Under the pieces are notes generated by a model, which ran no database searches, had not been told where the DNA came from, and saw nothing but the letters and a program-made list of their open reading frames with translations. Below, one piece after another: positions 56,518 to 64,000 of a stretch of DNA of 64,000 bases; within the stretch, counting starts at the first letter, position 1, and every line of letters begins with the position of its first letter. The position numbers and the translations under genes are program-made. The stretch is taken from contig NZ_MDSS02000009.1 of assembly GCF_001758425.2 (NCBI RefSeq), forward strand, positions 28,125-92,124, in the 5' to 3' direction. The DNA is from Nesterenkonia sp. PF2B19. GTDB taxonomy: Bacteria > Actinomycetota > Actinomycetes > Actinomycetales > Micrococcaceae.

Positions 56518-57388
56518 GCCGCGCATCCCGGTGGCGCTGTCCACGTCCTCGGTCTACCCCCTCGGGGCGGCTGAGGGCTTCTCCATGGCGGCCGATCTCG
56601 GCTACGACGGCATGGAGGTCATGGTCACCCACCGGGCCGAGACGCAGCAGGCCGACGTGCTCAACGAGCTGTCCTGGCGCTTCGGGCTGCCGGTGATGGC
56701 CATCCACGCGCCCACGCTGCTGCTGACCCAGCAGGTGTGGGGCTCCGCCTGGGAGAAGCTGCGGCGCAGCGCCAAGCTGGCCGCCGCCGTCGGGTGCGCC
56801 ACGGTGGTGGCGCACCCCCCGTTCCGCTGGCAGGCCGGCTACGCGGAGGGCTTCGCGGACGGCATCGCCAAGCTGGAGCAGGACACCGGGGTCCACTTCG
56901 CAGTGGAGAACATGTACCCGTGGAAGGCCGGAGGGCGCACCGCGGCCATGTACCTGCCGCACTGGGACCCGGTGGGTCAGGCTTACCCTTACGTGACCTG
57001 GGACTTCTCCCATGCGGCCACCGCGGAGGCCGACTCGCTGGACTCCTGCCGCAGGTTGGGCGGCCGGCTGCGGCATGTGCACCTGACGGACGGCTGGTCC
57101 AACGGCTTCAAGGACGACCACCTCATCCCCGGCCACGGCGAGCAGCCTGTCGCGGAGACTCTGGAGCTCATCGCCTCTCCCGACTTCGCCGACGGGCAGG
57201 GGTTCCGAGGCGTGGTGGCGGTGGAGGTAGCCACCCGTGCGGCCAAGCAGGTGGGTGAGAAGGAGCGTTGGCTGGCAGAATCACTGGAGTTCGCCCGCCG
57301 CCACCTGGCGCGCGGCGCGGCCTCGGCCGAGGGGGCCGGGGTCGATGACACGGCTGACGCAGCTGACACGGAGGAGGAGAGGTCCTGA
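56504..57388 (+). CDS. Sugar phosphate isomerase/epimerase family protein
   Basis: A 294-residue xylose-isomerase-like TIM barrel. [31 protein letters not shown] opens it; [19 protein letters not shown] and VHLTDGW carry likely metal ligands (Glu, Asp/His), and [11 protein letters not shown] closes the barrel. It sits between ppx and proC with overlaps on both sides, an arrangement common in actinobacteria. The substrate is unknown. Confidence 0.85.
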   Translation: MPTAEPRIPVALSTSSVYPLGAAEGFSMAADLGYDGMEVMVTHRAETQQADVLNELSWRFGLPVMAIHAPTLLLTQQVWGSAWEKLRRSAKLAAAVGCATVVAHPPFRWQAGYAEGFADGIAKLEQDTGVHFAVENMYPWKAGGRTAAMYLPHWDPVGQAYPYVTWDFSHAATAEADSLDSCRRLGGRLRHVHLTDGWSNGFKDDHLIPGHGEQPVAETLELIASPDFADGQGFRGVVAVEVATRAAKQVGEKERWLAESLEFARRHLARGAASAEGAGVDDTADAADTEEERS

Positions 57389-58232
57389 TGCGCATCGCGA
57401 TGCTGGGGCTCGGGTCCATGAACGGCGCCATCCTGTCCGGTTTTCTCGCCTCGGGGGTCTCGGCCGACGACGTCGTCGCCACCTCGCGTTCGGCGGCCTC
57501 CGCCCGGGCGCGGGCCGCCGAGCATGGCGTGACCGTGCTGGCGGAGGAGGACGACGCCGAGGCCAACCGTCGCGCGGCCGCCGAGGCGACGTCGTCTTCC
57601 TGGGCGTGAAGCCGCATGGGATCGTCGCCCTGTGCACGGAGATCCGGGACGCGCTGAGGCCCGAGGCGGTGGTGGTCTCGGTGGCAGCCGCGGTGGACCT
57701 GCAGATGATGCAGGACGCCCTGCGTGCGGGCCAGCCGGTGATCCGCTCCATGCCCAACACGCCGCTGTCCGTGGGTCTCGGCGTGGTCGGTCTGGTTCCC
57801 GGTGTCCACGTCACCGCGGAGCAGACTGACCGGGTGAAGGGCCTGCTGGAGGCCTGCGGGGCGGTCCATGTCATCGACGAGGCCCAGATCGATGCCCTGA
57901 CCGGCATCTCCGGCTCCGGGCCGGCCTACGCCTTCCACCTGGCGGAGCACATGGCCGCCGCCGGCGTGGAGCTGGGGCTGGATCCTGCGTTGGCCGCCGA
58001 CCTCGCCGCTCGGACCGTGCAGGGCGCGGGGACGATGCTGGTGGAGAACCATGTCTCGGGCGCCGCCGATGCGGCCGCCCTGCGGCGAGCGGTGTGCTCG
58101 CCCAACGGGACCACCGAGAGGGCCATCGGCCAGTTGGACTCCCATGGCGTCCCGGAGGCCGTGGTCGCCGCCGTGAAGGCCAGCGCGGACCGGGCCGCGG
58201 AGATGACCGCACAGCTGCGAGAACAGGTCTAG
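57388..58232 (+). CDS. proC: Pyrroline-5-carboxylate reductase, frameshifted
   Basis: ProC reduces pyrroline-5-carboxylate to proline. The first frame has the dinucleotide-binding [20 protein letters not shown] and VVATSRS; the second has DVVFLGVKPHGI, VIRSMPNTPLSVGLGVVGL, LTGISGSGPAYAFHLAEHM and the C-terminal VCSPNGTTERAI. They join near 57583-57588 if GAGGCGAC is read as GAGGGCGAC, giving about 281 residues, the normal length. The start overlaps the upstream stop (TGATG). Confidence 0.92.
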
Positions 58233-58242
58233 GCTCTCTTCC

Positions 58243-59633
58243 ATGGTGAGGGATCGACAGCCGCAGGCCCGCGGGGGCCTGTGGTCAGATTTCGTGGGGT
58301 GGATGAAGAGTGTGGCCGGGGCGTCCCCGGCCCGTGCGGCTCTGCTCATCTTCGCCTTCGCGATCGCCTTCTTCACGTCGCTGCTGATGATGCCGTGGGC
58401 CACGGCCAGCGGCCGTGCGGCCTCCCTGCCGGAGGCCCTGTTCGTGGCCACCTCGGCCGTGTCGGTGACGGGGCTGACCCCGGTGAACACCGCGGAGCAC
58501 TGGTCGTTGGCGGGGGAGATCACCATCATCGTGGCCATCCAGCTGGGCGGCCTCGGCATCCTCACGGTGGCCTCTGTGCTGGCCGCCAGCGTCTCCCGCA
58601 GCCTGGGCGTGCGCACCAAGCAGCTCGCTCAGGAGGGTTGGAAGACAGATCAGCTGGGGGAGGTCGCCAGTCTGATCCGCATCGTCATCATCATCTCGCT
58701 GGCCATCGAAGCCGCGTTGGCGGCCGTGCTGGTGCCGCGGCTGATCGCGATCGAGGGCGACGTCGTCACCGGCTTCTGGCATGGGATCTTCTATGCGATC
58801 TCGGCGTTCAACAATGCCGGGTTCGTGATCCATGCCGACGGGCTGGAGGCCGTAGGTCATGACCCGATCGTGCTCTGGGCCATCATGATCGGTGTGGTGC
58901 TGGGAAGTCTGGGCTTCCCGGTGCTCTACGTGCTGTGGCGGTTCCGCTGGCATTACCGCAGCTGGAACATCCACGCCAAGCTCACCGTGGAGGTCACGAC
59001 GCTGCTGATGGTCGTCGGAGCGGCGATCTACGCGTTCCTCGAGTGGAACAACAATGCCACCATCGGGGAGATGCCGATGTGGGAGAAGCTGCAGAGCTCG
59101 CTGTTCGCGTCGGTGAACATGCGCTCGGGAGGTTTCTCCGTGGTGGAGTCCAACCATGAGAACTCCACCACCATGCTGATCTCGGACGCCTGATGTTCGC
59201 CGGGGGCGGTTCGGTGTCCACGGCGGGCGGCATCAAGGTCACCACGATCGCGGTGATCTGGCTGGCGTTCCTGGCCGAGGCACGCGGTGACAAGGAGTCG
59301 GTCGCCCATCAGCGGACCATCCCGGCCTCGGCGGTCCGTGTGGCGGTCTCCGTGGTGGCCATGGGGGCCACACTGGTGCTGATCTCCACGCTGGCGCTGA
59401 TGCACATCACCGGCCTGGACATGGAGCGGCCGCTGTACGAGTCGATCTCGGCCTTCGCGACGGTGGGGCTGACCTCGGGGCTCACCGAGGAGCTGCCGCC
59501 GTCGGGGCTGTATGTCCTGGCCGCCTTGATGTTCGCCGGCCGGGTGGGCATCATTACCTTCGCGGCCGCGCTGGCCGTGCGTCAGCGCACCACGCGCTAC
59601 CGCTATCCGGAGGGGAGGCCGATCCTTGGGTGA
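58243..59633 (+). CDS. TrkH/KtrB family potassium transporter, frameshifted
   Basis: About 463 residues. Membrane repeats with selectivity-filter segments are visible (VTGLTPVNTAEHW; FNNAGFVIHADG; SVNMRSGGFSVVES; FATVGLTSGLTEE). The frame breaks at 59188-59190 in the segment LISDA; reading GACGCCTGATG as GACGCCCTGATG continues as LMFAGGGSVSTAGGIKVTT, the conserved Ktr motif. Normal length is then restored. KtrB-type subunits carry K+ driven by Na+ or the membrane potential. The start has no good ribosome binding site and could lie at an internal ATG. The regulatory subunit follows with an 8-base overlap. Confidence 0.9.
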
Positions 59634-60297
59634 TCGCCGTCAACAACGCAACCGTCCCGTGCTGGTCGTGGGGCTGGGACGGTTCGGCATCGCGCTGGCC
59701 GAGCAGCTCATGGCCCAGGGCAAGGAGGTGCTCGCCGTCGAGCGGCACAGGGGTCTGGTCCAGAAGTACTCGGACACGCTCACCCATGTGCTCGAGGCCG
59801 ACGCCACCGACATCGAGGCGCTGCGCCAGATCGGCGCCGACGAGTTCGACTCGGCGGTCGTCGGCGTGGGCACCTCCATCGAGTCGTCGGTGCTGATCGC
59901 GGTGAACCTGGTGGACCTGGGGGTCCGGCACGTCTGGGCGAAGGCCATCAACCCCACCCACGGGAAGATCCTCAAACGCATCGGGTGCCATCACGTGATC
60001 TATCCGGAGCACGACGCCGGCGTGCGCGCCGCGCACCTGGTCTCCGGGCAGATGATGGACTTCATCAAGTTCGACGACGACTTCGCCATCGTCAAGATGC
60101 GGCCGCCGAAGGACCTGCAGGGCAAGACGATCGACCAGTGCCAGCCGCGGCGTCGACACGGGGTCAATGTGGTCGGCGTGAAGTCCCCCGGCAAGGAGTT
60201 CGTCTACGCCCAGCCGGACACCCTGGTGTCGCCGGGGGACACGATCATCGTCTCCGGAGACGTGACGAAGCTCGAGCACTTCGCCGAGAGCGCCTGA
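59626..60297 (+). CDS. TrkA/KtrA potassium channel regulatory subunit
   Basis: A 223-residue RCK protein. VLVVGLGRFGIALAEQLMAQG is the nucleotide-binding RCK-N loop, followed by EADATDIEALRQIGADEF; residues 140-223 form the TrkA-C domain (LVSPGDTIIVSGDVTKLEHF). It starts with TTG, 8 bases after AGGGGAGG, and overlaps the transporter gene. It should gate the KtrB-like channel in response to ATP/ADP or NAD(H). Confidence 0.93.
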   Translation: MGDRRQQRNRPVLVVGLGRFGIALAEQLMAQGKEVLAVERHRGLVQKYSDTLTHVLEADATDIEALRQIGADEFDSAVVGVGTSIESSVLIAVNLVDLGVRHVWAKAINPTHGKILKRIGCHHVIYPEHDAGVRAAHLVSGQMMDFIKFDDDFAIVKMRPPKDLQGKTIDQCQPRRRHGVNVVGVKSPGKEFVYAQPDTLVSPGDTIIVSGDVTKLEHFAESA

Positions 60298-60334
60298 TCG
60301 CCTATCCGGGTCGTCCTGTCGTAGGCTCGGGCGT

Positions 60335-61552
60335 GTGACACAGCCCTCGTTCCACGCCGCCGTGCCCACCACCGTGATCTGGGATCCGGCGCTGCTGGAG
60401 TACCGCTTCAACGCCACCCACCCGATGGATCCGGTGCGCCTGGACCTGACCCACAGGCTCTGCCGCGAGTTCGGGATCCTCGACGACCCTCTGGTGCGTC
60501 TCGTCGCGCCCGGCATCGCCGACGACGCCACCCTGCTGGCGGTCCACGACGCCGACTATGTGGAGGCCGTCAAAGCCGCTTCGGCGGACGGTCTCCCCGC
60601 CCCGCAGCACGGGTTGGGCACCGAGGACACCCCGGTGTTCCCCCAGCTGCATGCCGGGGCGGCGCGGATCGCTGAAGGCGGCCGGTTGTGCGCGGAGGCC
60701 GTGCTGACCGGGGAGGCCGTCCATGCGGTGAACTTCGCCGGGGGCCTGCACCATGCCGGCCGGGCGCGGGCGGGCGGCTTCTGCGTGTACAACGACGCGG
60801 CCGTGGCCGTCCAGCGGCTGCTGGACGGCGGGCTGTCCCGGGTGGTCTACCTCGACGTGGACGCCCACCACGGCGACGGCACCCAGGACATCTTCTATGA
60901 CGACCCCCGGGTCATGACGGTCTCCCTGCACCAGACCGGGGTCTCGCTGTATCCGGGCACCGGGTTCCCCGATGAGACTGGCGGTACTGCGCCGGACGGC
61001 ACGAGCGCCGCCGGCACCGTGGTCAACGTGGCGCTTCCGCCTCACACCGGCGACGCCGGCTGGCTGCGGGCCTTCCATGCGGTGGTGCCGCCGCTGGTGC
61101 AGGCCTTCGCCCCGGAGGCGGTGGTGTCCCAGCATGGCTGCGACACTCATGAGGAGGACCCGCTGACGGACTGTCGGCTCAGCATCGACGGGCAGCGTCA
61201 GCTGGCCTTGGACGTCGCGCATCTGGCGGAGGAGCACTGTCAGAACCGCTGGATCGCCACCGGCGGGGGAGGGTATGAGGTCCACCGGGTGGTGCCTCGC
61301 AGCTGGACGCATCTGGTGGCGATCGCCGCCGGCGATCCGCTGCCGCTGCGCACCGCGGTGCCCGAGCCCTGGCGGGACTACGTGCGGCGCACTTGCGGTG
61401 TGGAGACCCCGGAGCGGATGCACGACGACGCCGAACTGTGGTGGCGCAGCTGGGAGCTCGGCTATGACCCCGCGGACGCGGTGGACCGGGCGGTCATGCA
61501 GACGCGCAAAGAGCTGTTCCCGCACTACGGGCTCGACCCCTGGTTCGACTGA
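60335..61552 (+). CDS. acuC: AcuC-like histone deacetylase family protein
   Basis: A 405-residue class I/II-type deacetylase starting with GTG. NFAGGLHHAGRARAGGFCVYNDAAVA carries the catalytic His pair, YLDVDAHHGDGTQDIFYDD the zinc-binding Asp-x-His, and VSQHGCDTHEEDPL the second Asp region; GGGGYE follows. In Bacillus AcuC deacetylates and reactivates AcsA. An acs gene lies 48 kb away in this window. No strong ribosome binding site precedes the GTG. Confidence 0.9.
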   Translation: MTQPSFHAAVPTTVIWDPALLEYRFNATHPMDPVRLDLTHRLCREFGILDDPLVRLVAPGIADDATLLAVHDADYVEAVKAASADGLPAPQHGLGTEDTPVFPQLHAGAARIAEGGRLCAEAVLTGEAVHAVNFAGGLHHAGRARAGGFCVYNDAAVAVQRLLDGGLSRVVYLDVDAHHGDGTQDIFYDDPRVMTVSLHQTGVSLYPGTGFPDETGGTAPDGTSAAGTVVNVALPPHTGDAGWLRAFHAVVPPLVQAFAPEAVVSQHGCDTHEEDPLTDCRLSIDGQRQLALDVAHLAEEHCQNRWIATGGGGYEVHRVVPRSWTHLVAIAAGDPLPLRTAVPEPWRDYVRRTCGVETPERMHDDAELWWRSWELGYDPADAVDRAVMQTRKELFPHYGLDPWFD

Positions 61553-61649
61553 CCAGGCGCTGAGGGCCGATTCCAGGCATGGGCCCAGTAACCGCTACAC
61601 TGTTCCGAGACCTTTCGACTATTCACCGACAGACAAGGATCTGCTCCCT

Positions 61650-61748
61650 ATGGGCTCAGTGATCAAGAAGCGCCGCAAGCGTATGGCGAAGAAGAAGCAC
61701 CGCAAGCGTCTGCGCAAGACTCGCCACCAGCGGCGCAACAAGAAGTAA
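61650..61748 (+). CDS. AURKAIP1/COX24-domain micro-protein
   Basis: A 32-residue, extremely basic protein: MGSVIKKRRKRMAKKKHRKR, then LRKTRHQRRNKK. This matches the AURKAIP1/COX24 (bS22-like) proteins of actinobacteria, which bind the small ribosomal subunit near the decoding site. A -10-like TACACT lies at 61596-61601. It is a stand-alone gene followed by a strong terminator, as expected for a highly expressed ribosomal component. Confidence 0.92.
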   Translation: MGSVIKKRRKRMAKKKHRKRLRKTRHQRRNKK

Positions 61749-61765
61749 GCTCAGCTGAGCTGACA

Positions 61766-61800
61766 CAGACCCCGGAAGCGTCCGCGCTCCCGGGGTCTGG
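61766..61800 (+). terminator. Terminator after the micro-protein gene
   Basis: CAGACCCCGGAAGCG pairs with CGCTCCCGGGGTCTG (one mismatch) around TCCG, 18 bases after the stop, followed by TCGTCTCC. Confidence 0.88.
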
Positions 61801-61859
61801 TCGTCTCCGGGGAGGTCCGGGGCGGCTGAGTCTCATCGACGACCAGGAGGCTGACTGAT

Positions 61860-62162
61860 ATGGATCCGTCCCAGGAGCAGAGTGCGGTGAGCCCGGGCGG
61901 CGCGGGGGACCGCGGCGTCCTCGTGGAGGTGCTGACCAAGCCGGGCTGCCATCTCTGCGAGGAGGCGCTGGCGGTCACCGCCGAGGCCTGTGCGGAGTTC
62001 GCGTTGGAGCCGGTGGAAGTGGACCTGAGCGCCGATCCGGAGGCTCTGGCCCGCCATGCTGAGGAGATCCCGGTGCTGCGGATCGACGGTCGGGTGCGCG
62101 ATTTCTGGCGCTTCGATCCGATCCGGCTGCGGCGGATGCTGCGGGAGGCGACCGCTCGCTGA
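61860..62162 (+). CDS. Glutaredoxin-like family protein
   Basis: A 100-residue thioredoxin-fold protein of the DUF836 type. LTKPGCHLCEEALAVTAEAC holds the redox C-x-x-C, and EEIPVLRIDGRVRDFWRFD the cis-Pro region. Family members are found near haem or redox genes, but partners are not known here. The ATG overlaps a TGATATGG context with GGAGG about 10 bases upstream. Confidence 0.85.
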   Translation: MDPSQEQSAVSPGGAGDRGVLVEVLTKPGCHLCEEALAVTAEACAEFALEPVEVDLSADPEALARHAEEIPVLRIDGRVRDFWRFDPIRLRRMLREATAR

Positions 62163-62204
62163 GCGGCGGCCCTGGCCTGCGGGTCGTGGGTGCCCCCGCA
62201 GATA

Positions 62205-62244
62205 CGAGGAGGGCCCAGCCGATCTCTCGGCTGGGCCCTCCTCG
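62205..62244. terminator. Bidirectional terminator
   Basis: CGAGGAGGGCCCAGCCGA pairs perfectly with its complement at 62227-62244 around TCTC, an 18-base stem between the convergent glutaredoxin and lipoprotein genes. Confidence 0.9.
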
Positions 62245-62280
62245 CAGGAGCCGACCGCACGGGTCGGCCGGAGCGGATGC

Positions 62281-62841
62281 TCAGTGGCCGTCGTCGTCCG
62301 GGTCGTGGTGTGCGGCCCCGGAGCCCCAGGTGTCCGGTCCGTGCTCGAGGTGCTCCACCACGGCCTCGTCGTAGCCGTCCGGGAGCAGGGCCCGGTACTC
62401 GGGCAGCACGCCGTCGAGCACGGTGGCGCCGATGTCCTCCGTGTCGCCGTCGACCGTGAGGGTGACGTCGTGGATGCTGCCGGGGGCTCCGCTGAAGCCC
62501 TCGACGATGAACTCCTCATCGTTCTCCAGGGAGACGGCCTGGCCGGCCGGCACGGTGAAGGAGTGGGACTGGCCGTCGGCGCTGATCTCGACTTCGACGT
62601 CCTCGACTCCGCCGTTGTTGACGGTGCCGATGGCACGGGCGGGTCCGCCCTCCTCGGCGCCGACGAAGGCGATGTGCCGGAACTTCACGTCGTCGATGTC
62701 GACGCGCACGCCGTCCGACCCGGAGTACTGGTGCGTGGTCGCCTGGTAGTTGATGGCGCTGCAGCCGGTCACGCCGATGACGGCGACGGCGGCCAGGGAT
62801 GCCGCGGCCGCGCGGCGGACCTGGGAGGGGGCGAGCTTCAC
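62281..62841 (-). CDS. Secreted lipoprotein, unknown function
   Basis: A 186-residue lipoprotein starting with GTG after GGAG. The signal (VRRAAAASLAAVAVIGVTGC) ends in a VTGC lipobox. The mature part resembles a beta-sandwich: VDIDDVKFRHIAFVGAEEGG, IGTVNNGGVEDVEVEISADG, VSLENDEEFIVEGFSGAPG. The end is His/Asp-rich (AAHHDPDDDGH), possibly metal-binding. This type of lipoprotein is often encoded next to carD in actinobacteria. Function unknown. Confidence 0.85.
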   Translation of the reverse strand: MKLAPSQVRRAAAASLAAVAVIGVTGCSAINYQATTHQYSGSDGVRVDIDDVKFRHIAFVGAEEGGPARAIGTVNNGGVEDVEVEISADGQSHSFTVPAGQAVSLENDEEFIVEGFSGAPGSIHDVTLTVDGDTEDIGATVLDGVLPEYRALLPDGYDEAVVEHLEHGPDTWGSGAAHHDPDDDGH

Positions 62842-63160
62842 GTCGAGAGTCTCCTCACGATGTCGGTGCGACGATGATCGCCTCCAGACTACGTCATCTG
62901 TGTCCGTGCCAGGAGGCGTCACGCCGCAGATGTGGCCGCGCGGAGAAAGGTACGGACTCCGCCGGGGAAGGCGGTGACCAGGCCCGAGGTCGACGTCGAC
63001 CCCAGGTCCGCGCGGAAGGCGGGTGTCAGCCGTGATTCTACAGGTTGTCGAAGAACTGCGGCCGCACACCTTATGCCGTGTGACGGCAAGGGTGGGATCC
63101 GACACGCTGTCGCGCATGTGATCCGTGATAAACTTGTCCGCGGGAAAGGGGAACAATTAC
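62842..63160 (+). promoter_or_regulatory. Divergent promoter region of the lipoprotein and carD genes
   Basis: No gene is seen in these 319 bases. TAAACT at 63129-63134 is a good -10 box for carD, giving an RNA start near 63141, with GGGG before the ATG. A CACAC/GTGTG inverted repeat (63065-63069, 63078-63082) lies upstream of it. Confidence 0.5.
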
Positions 63161-63685
63161 ATGATTTTTGAGGTCGGCGAGACAGTCGTATACCCGCATC
63201 ACGGAGCGGCCACCATCGAAGAGGTCAAGATGCGTACCATCAGGGGCGAGGAGAAGATGTACCTCAAGCTCCGCGTCTCCCAGGGCGACCTGACGATCGA
63301 GGTTCCGGCGGAGAACGTCGACCTGGTCGGCGTGCGTGATGTGGTCGGCAAGGAAGGCCTGGAGCATGTCTTCGATGTGCTGCGTGCCGAGTACACCGAG
63401 GAGCCGACGAACTGGTCGCGTCGGTACAAGGCGAACTTGGAGAAGCTGGCCTCCGGCGATGTGAACAAGGTCGCCGAGGTGGTCAGGGACCTCTGGCGCC
63501 GGGAGAACGACCGAGGCCTCTCCGCGGGGGAGAAGCGGATGCTGGCCAAGGCGCGGCAGATCCTGGTCTCCGAGCTGGCTCTGGCCAAGAAGCTCGAGGA
63601 GGACGAGGCGGAGAAGCTGCTGGACGAGGTGCTGGACGAGGCGCCCAAGCCGCAGGACGCCGACGCCGCGTCGGCGAAGAAGTGA
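63161..63685 (+). CDS. carD: CarD family transcriptional regulator
   Basis: A 174-residue RNA polymerase-binding protein. [20 protein letters not shown] opens the Tudor-like domain that binds the polymerase beta subunit; the helical C-terminal domain ([40 protein letters not shown]) contains the Trp that props open promoter DNA. CarD stabilises open complexes, chiefly at rRNA promoters. The start MIFEVG is chosen over an upstream in-frame ATG because of the GGGG site and family length. A short acidic/Ala tail extends it. Confidence 0.95.
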   Translation: MIFEVGETVVYPHHGAATIEEVKMRTIRGEEKMYLKLRVSQGDLTIEVPAENVDLVGVRDVVGKEGLEHVFDVLRAEYTEEPTNWSRRYKANLEKLASGDVNKVAEVVRDLWRRENDRGLSAGEKRMLAKARQILVSELALAKKLEEDEAEKLLDEVLDEAPKPQDADAASAKK

Positions 63686-63720
63686 CCTGAGGCCCGACCA
63701 CGGAGCGAGGCACACAACAG

Positions 63721-64000
63721 GTGAATCATCAGGTGGGCCCCCAGGTCGCACCGGCTGAGACGAAGCGCCCGGATGCTGAACAGCACCGGGCGCTCGTCAT
63801 TGTCGCGGCCGGAAGCGGACAGCGTCTGGGGCACGGCATTCCCAAGGCTCTCGTGGAGCTCGGCGGCCGTCCGCTGCTGGCGCATGCGCTGGACTCTCTC
63901 GGCCCGCTCCGGGCGCCCGGCCTCGGCATCGACCTCGTGGTCCTCGTGCTGCCGGGGCTGCCGCCGGCCCGGGAGCGGCTCGCGGCGCTCGGCGCCGAGC
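63721..64000 (+). CDS. ispD: 2-C-methyl-D-erythritol 4-phosphate cytidylyltransferase (5' part)
   Basis: The first 93 codons are visible, from a GTG start. After a short leader, ALVIVAAGSGQRLGHGIPKAL is the nucleotide-binding signature of IspD (LxxAAGxGxR...PK), followed by ELGGRPLLAHALDSL. IspD activates MEP with CTP in isoprenoid synthesis. carD-ispD linkage is standard in actinobacteria. The 3' part lies beyond the window. Confidence 0.92.
   Translation, partial: MNHQVGPQVAPAETKRPDAEQHRALVIVAAGSGQRLGHGIPKALVELGGRPLLAHALDSLGPLRAPGLGIDLVVLVLPGLPPARERLAALGAE

Noticed and set aside
53107..56544. Very long open frame (over 1100 codons) on the minus strand opposite topA and ppx
   Set aside because: It is antisense to clearly conserved genes and its translation is Gly/Leu/His/Arg-rich low complexity, the usual effect of high GC on the opposite strand.

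Overview
The window is about 70% GC, with dense genes, many 4-8 bp start/stop overlaps, frequent GTG starts, and actinobacterial hallmarks: a CarD regulator beside ispD, a Crp/GlxR-type regulator, a CvpA-trypsin (MarP-type) protease, and a Tad pilus cluster with a DUF4244 pilin and a linked DUF1998 helicase. It most resembles a Micrococcales (Micrococcaceae-like) chromosome; the genus cannot be fixed from sequence alone.

Layout. 1-15 kb: end of an ABC exporter gene, a metallophosphoesterase, a PonA-type penicillin-binding protein, a small DUF4177-like protein, RidA, a Crp regulator, a MarP-like protease, AroQ, a secreted acetylesterase/pectin methylesterase fusion, acetyl-CoA synthetase, endonuclease III and a CoA-type NUDIX hydrolase. 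Much of this set is also clustered in mycobacteria (the ponA2-crp-nth-marP-acs-ssd-topA stretch). 15-19 kb: CpaE-TadA-TadB-TadC. 19-34 kb: an accessory block of stress, resistance and regulatory genes (HxlR, two TetR, an ECF41 sigma factor, APH-type kinase, flavin reductases, an MFS pump and a large SARP regulator). 34-35 kb: the rest of the Tad cluster (pilin, TadE and TadE-like) on the opposite strand. 35-42 kb: two methionine ABC transporters, each behind a structured leader that folds like a SAM-IV-type riboswitch. 42-44 kb: a secreted beta-helix carbohydrate-active protein behind LacI-type operators. 44-64 kb: the helicase, a homocysteine methyltransferase, TrhO, topA, Ppx/GppA, proC, a Trk potassium uptake pair, AcuC, a ribosome-associated micro-protein, CarD and the start of ispD.

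How the parts work together. Two themes recur. Methionine economy: duplicated MetNIQ uptake operons under apparent SAM control plus a BHMT-like methyltransferase. Plant polysaccharide use: two exported pectin-directed proteins, one with operator sites typical of LacI-family control. Acs and AcuC suggest acetate metabolism under acetylation control, and a Crp-type site lies upstream of acs.

Caution. At least 14 otherwise intact genes, including topA, aroQ and proC, are split by single-base frameshifts. Nearly all are a missing G just before a C (GGGC read as GGC, or GGCC as GCC). This looks like systematic sequence error rather than decay. I annotate those genes as single loci spanning the shift. 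No tRNA, rRNA, insertion sequence, prophage or CRISPR array was recognised.
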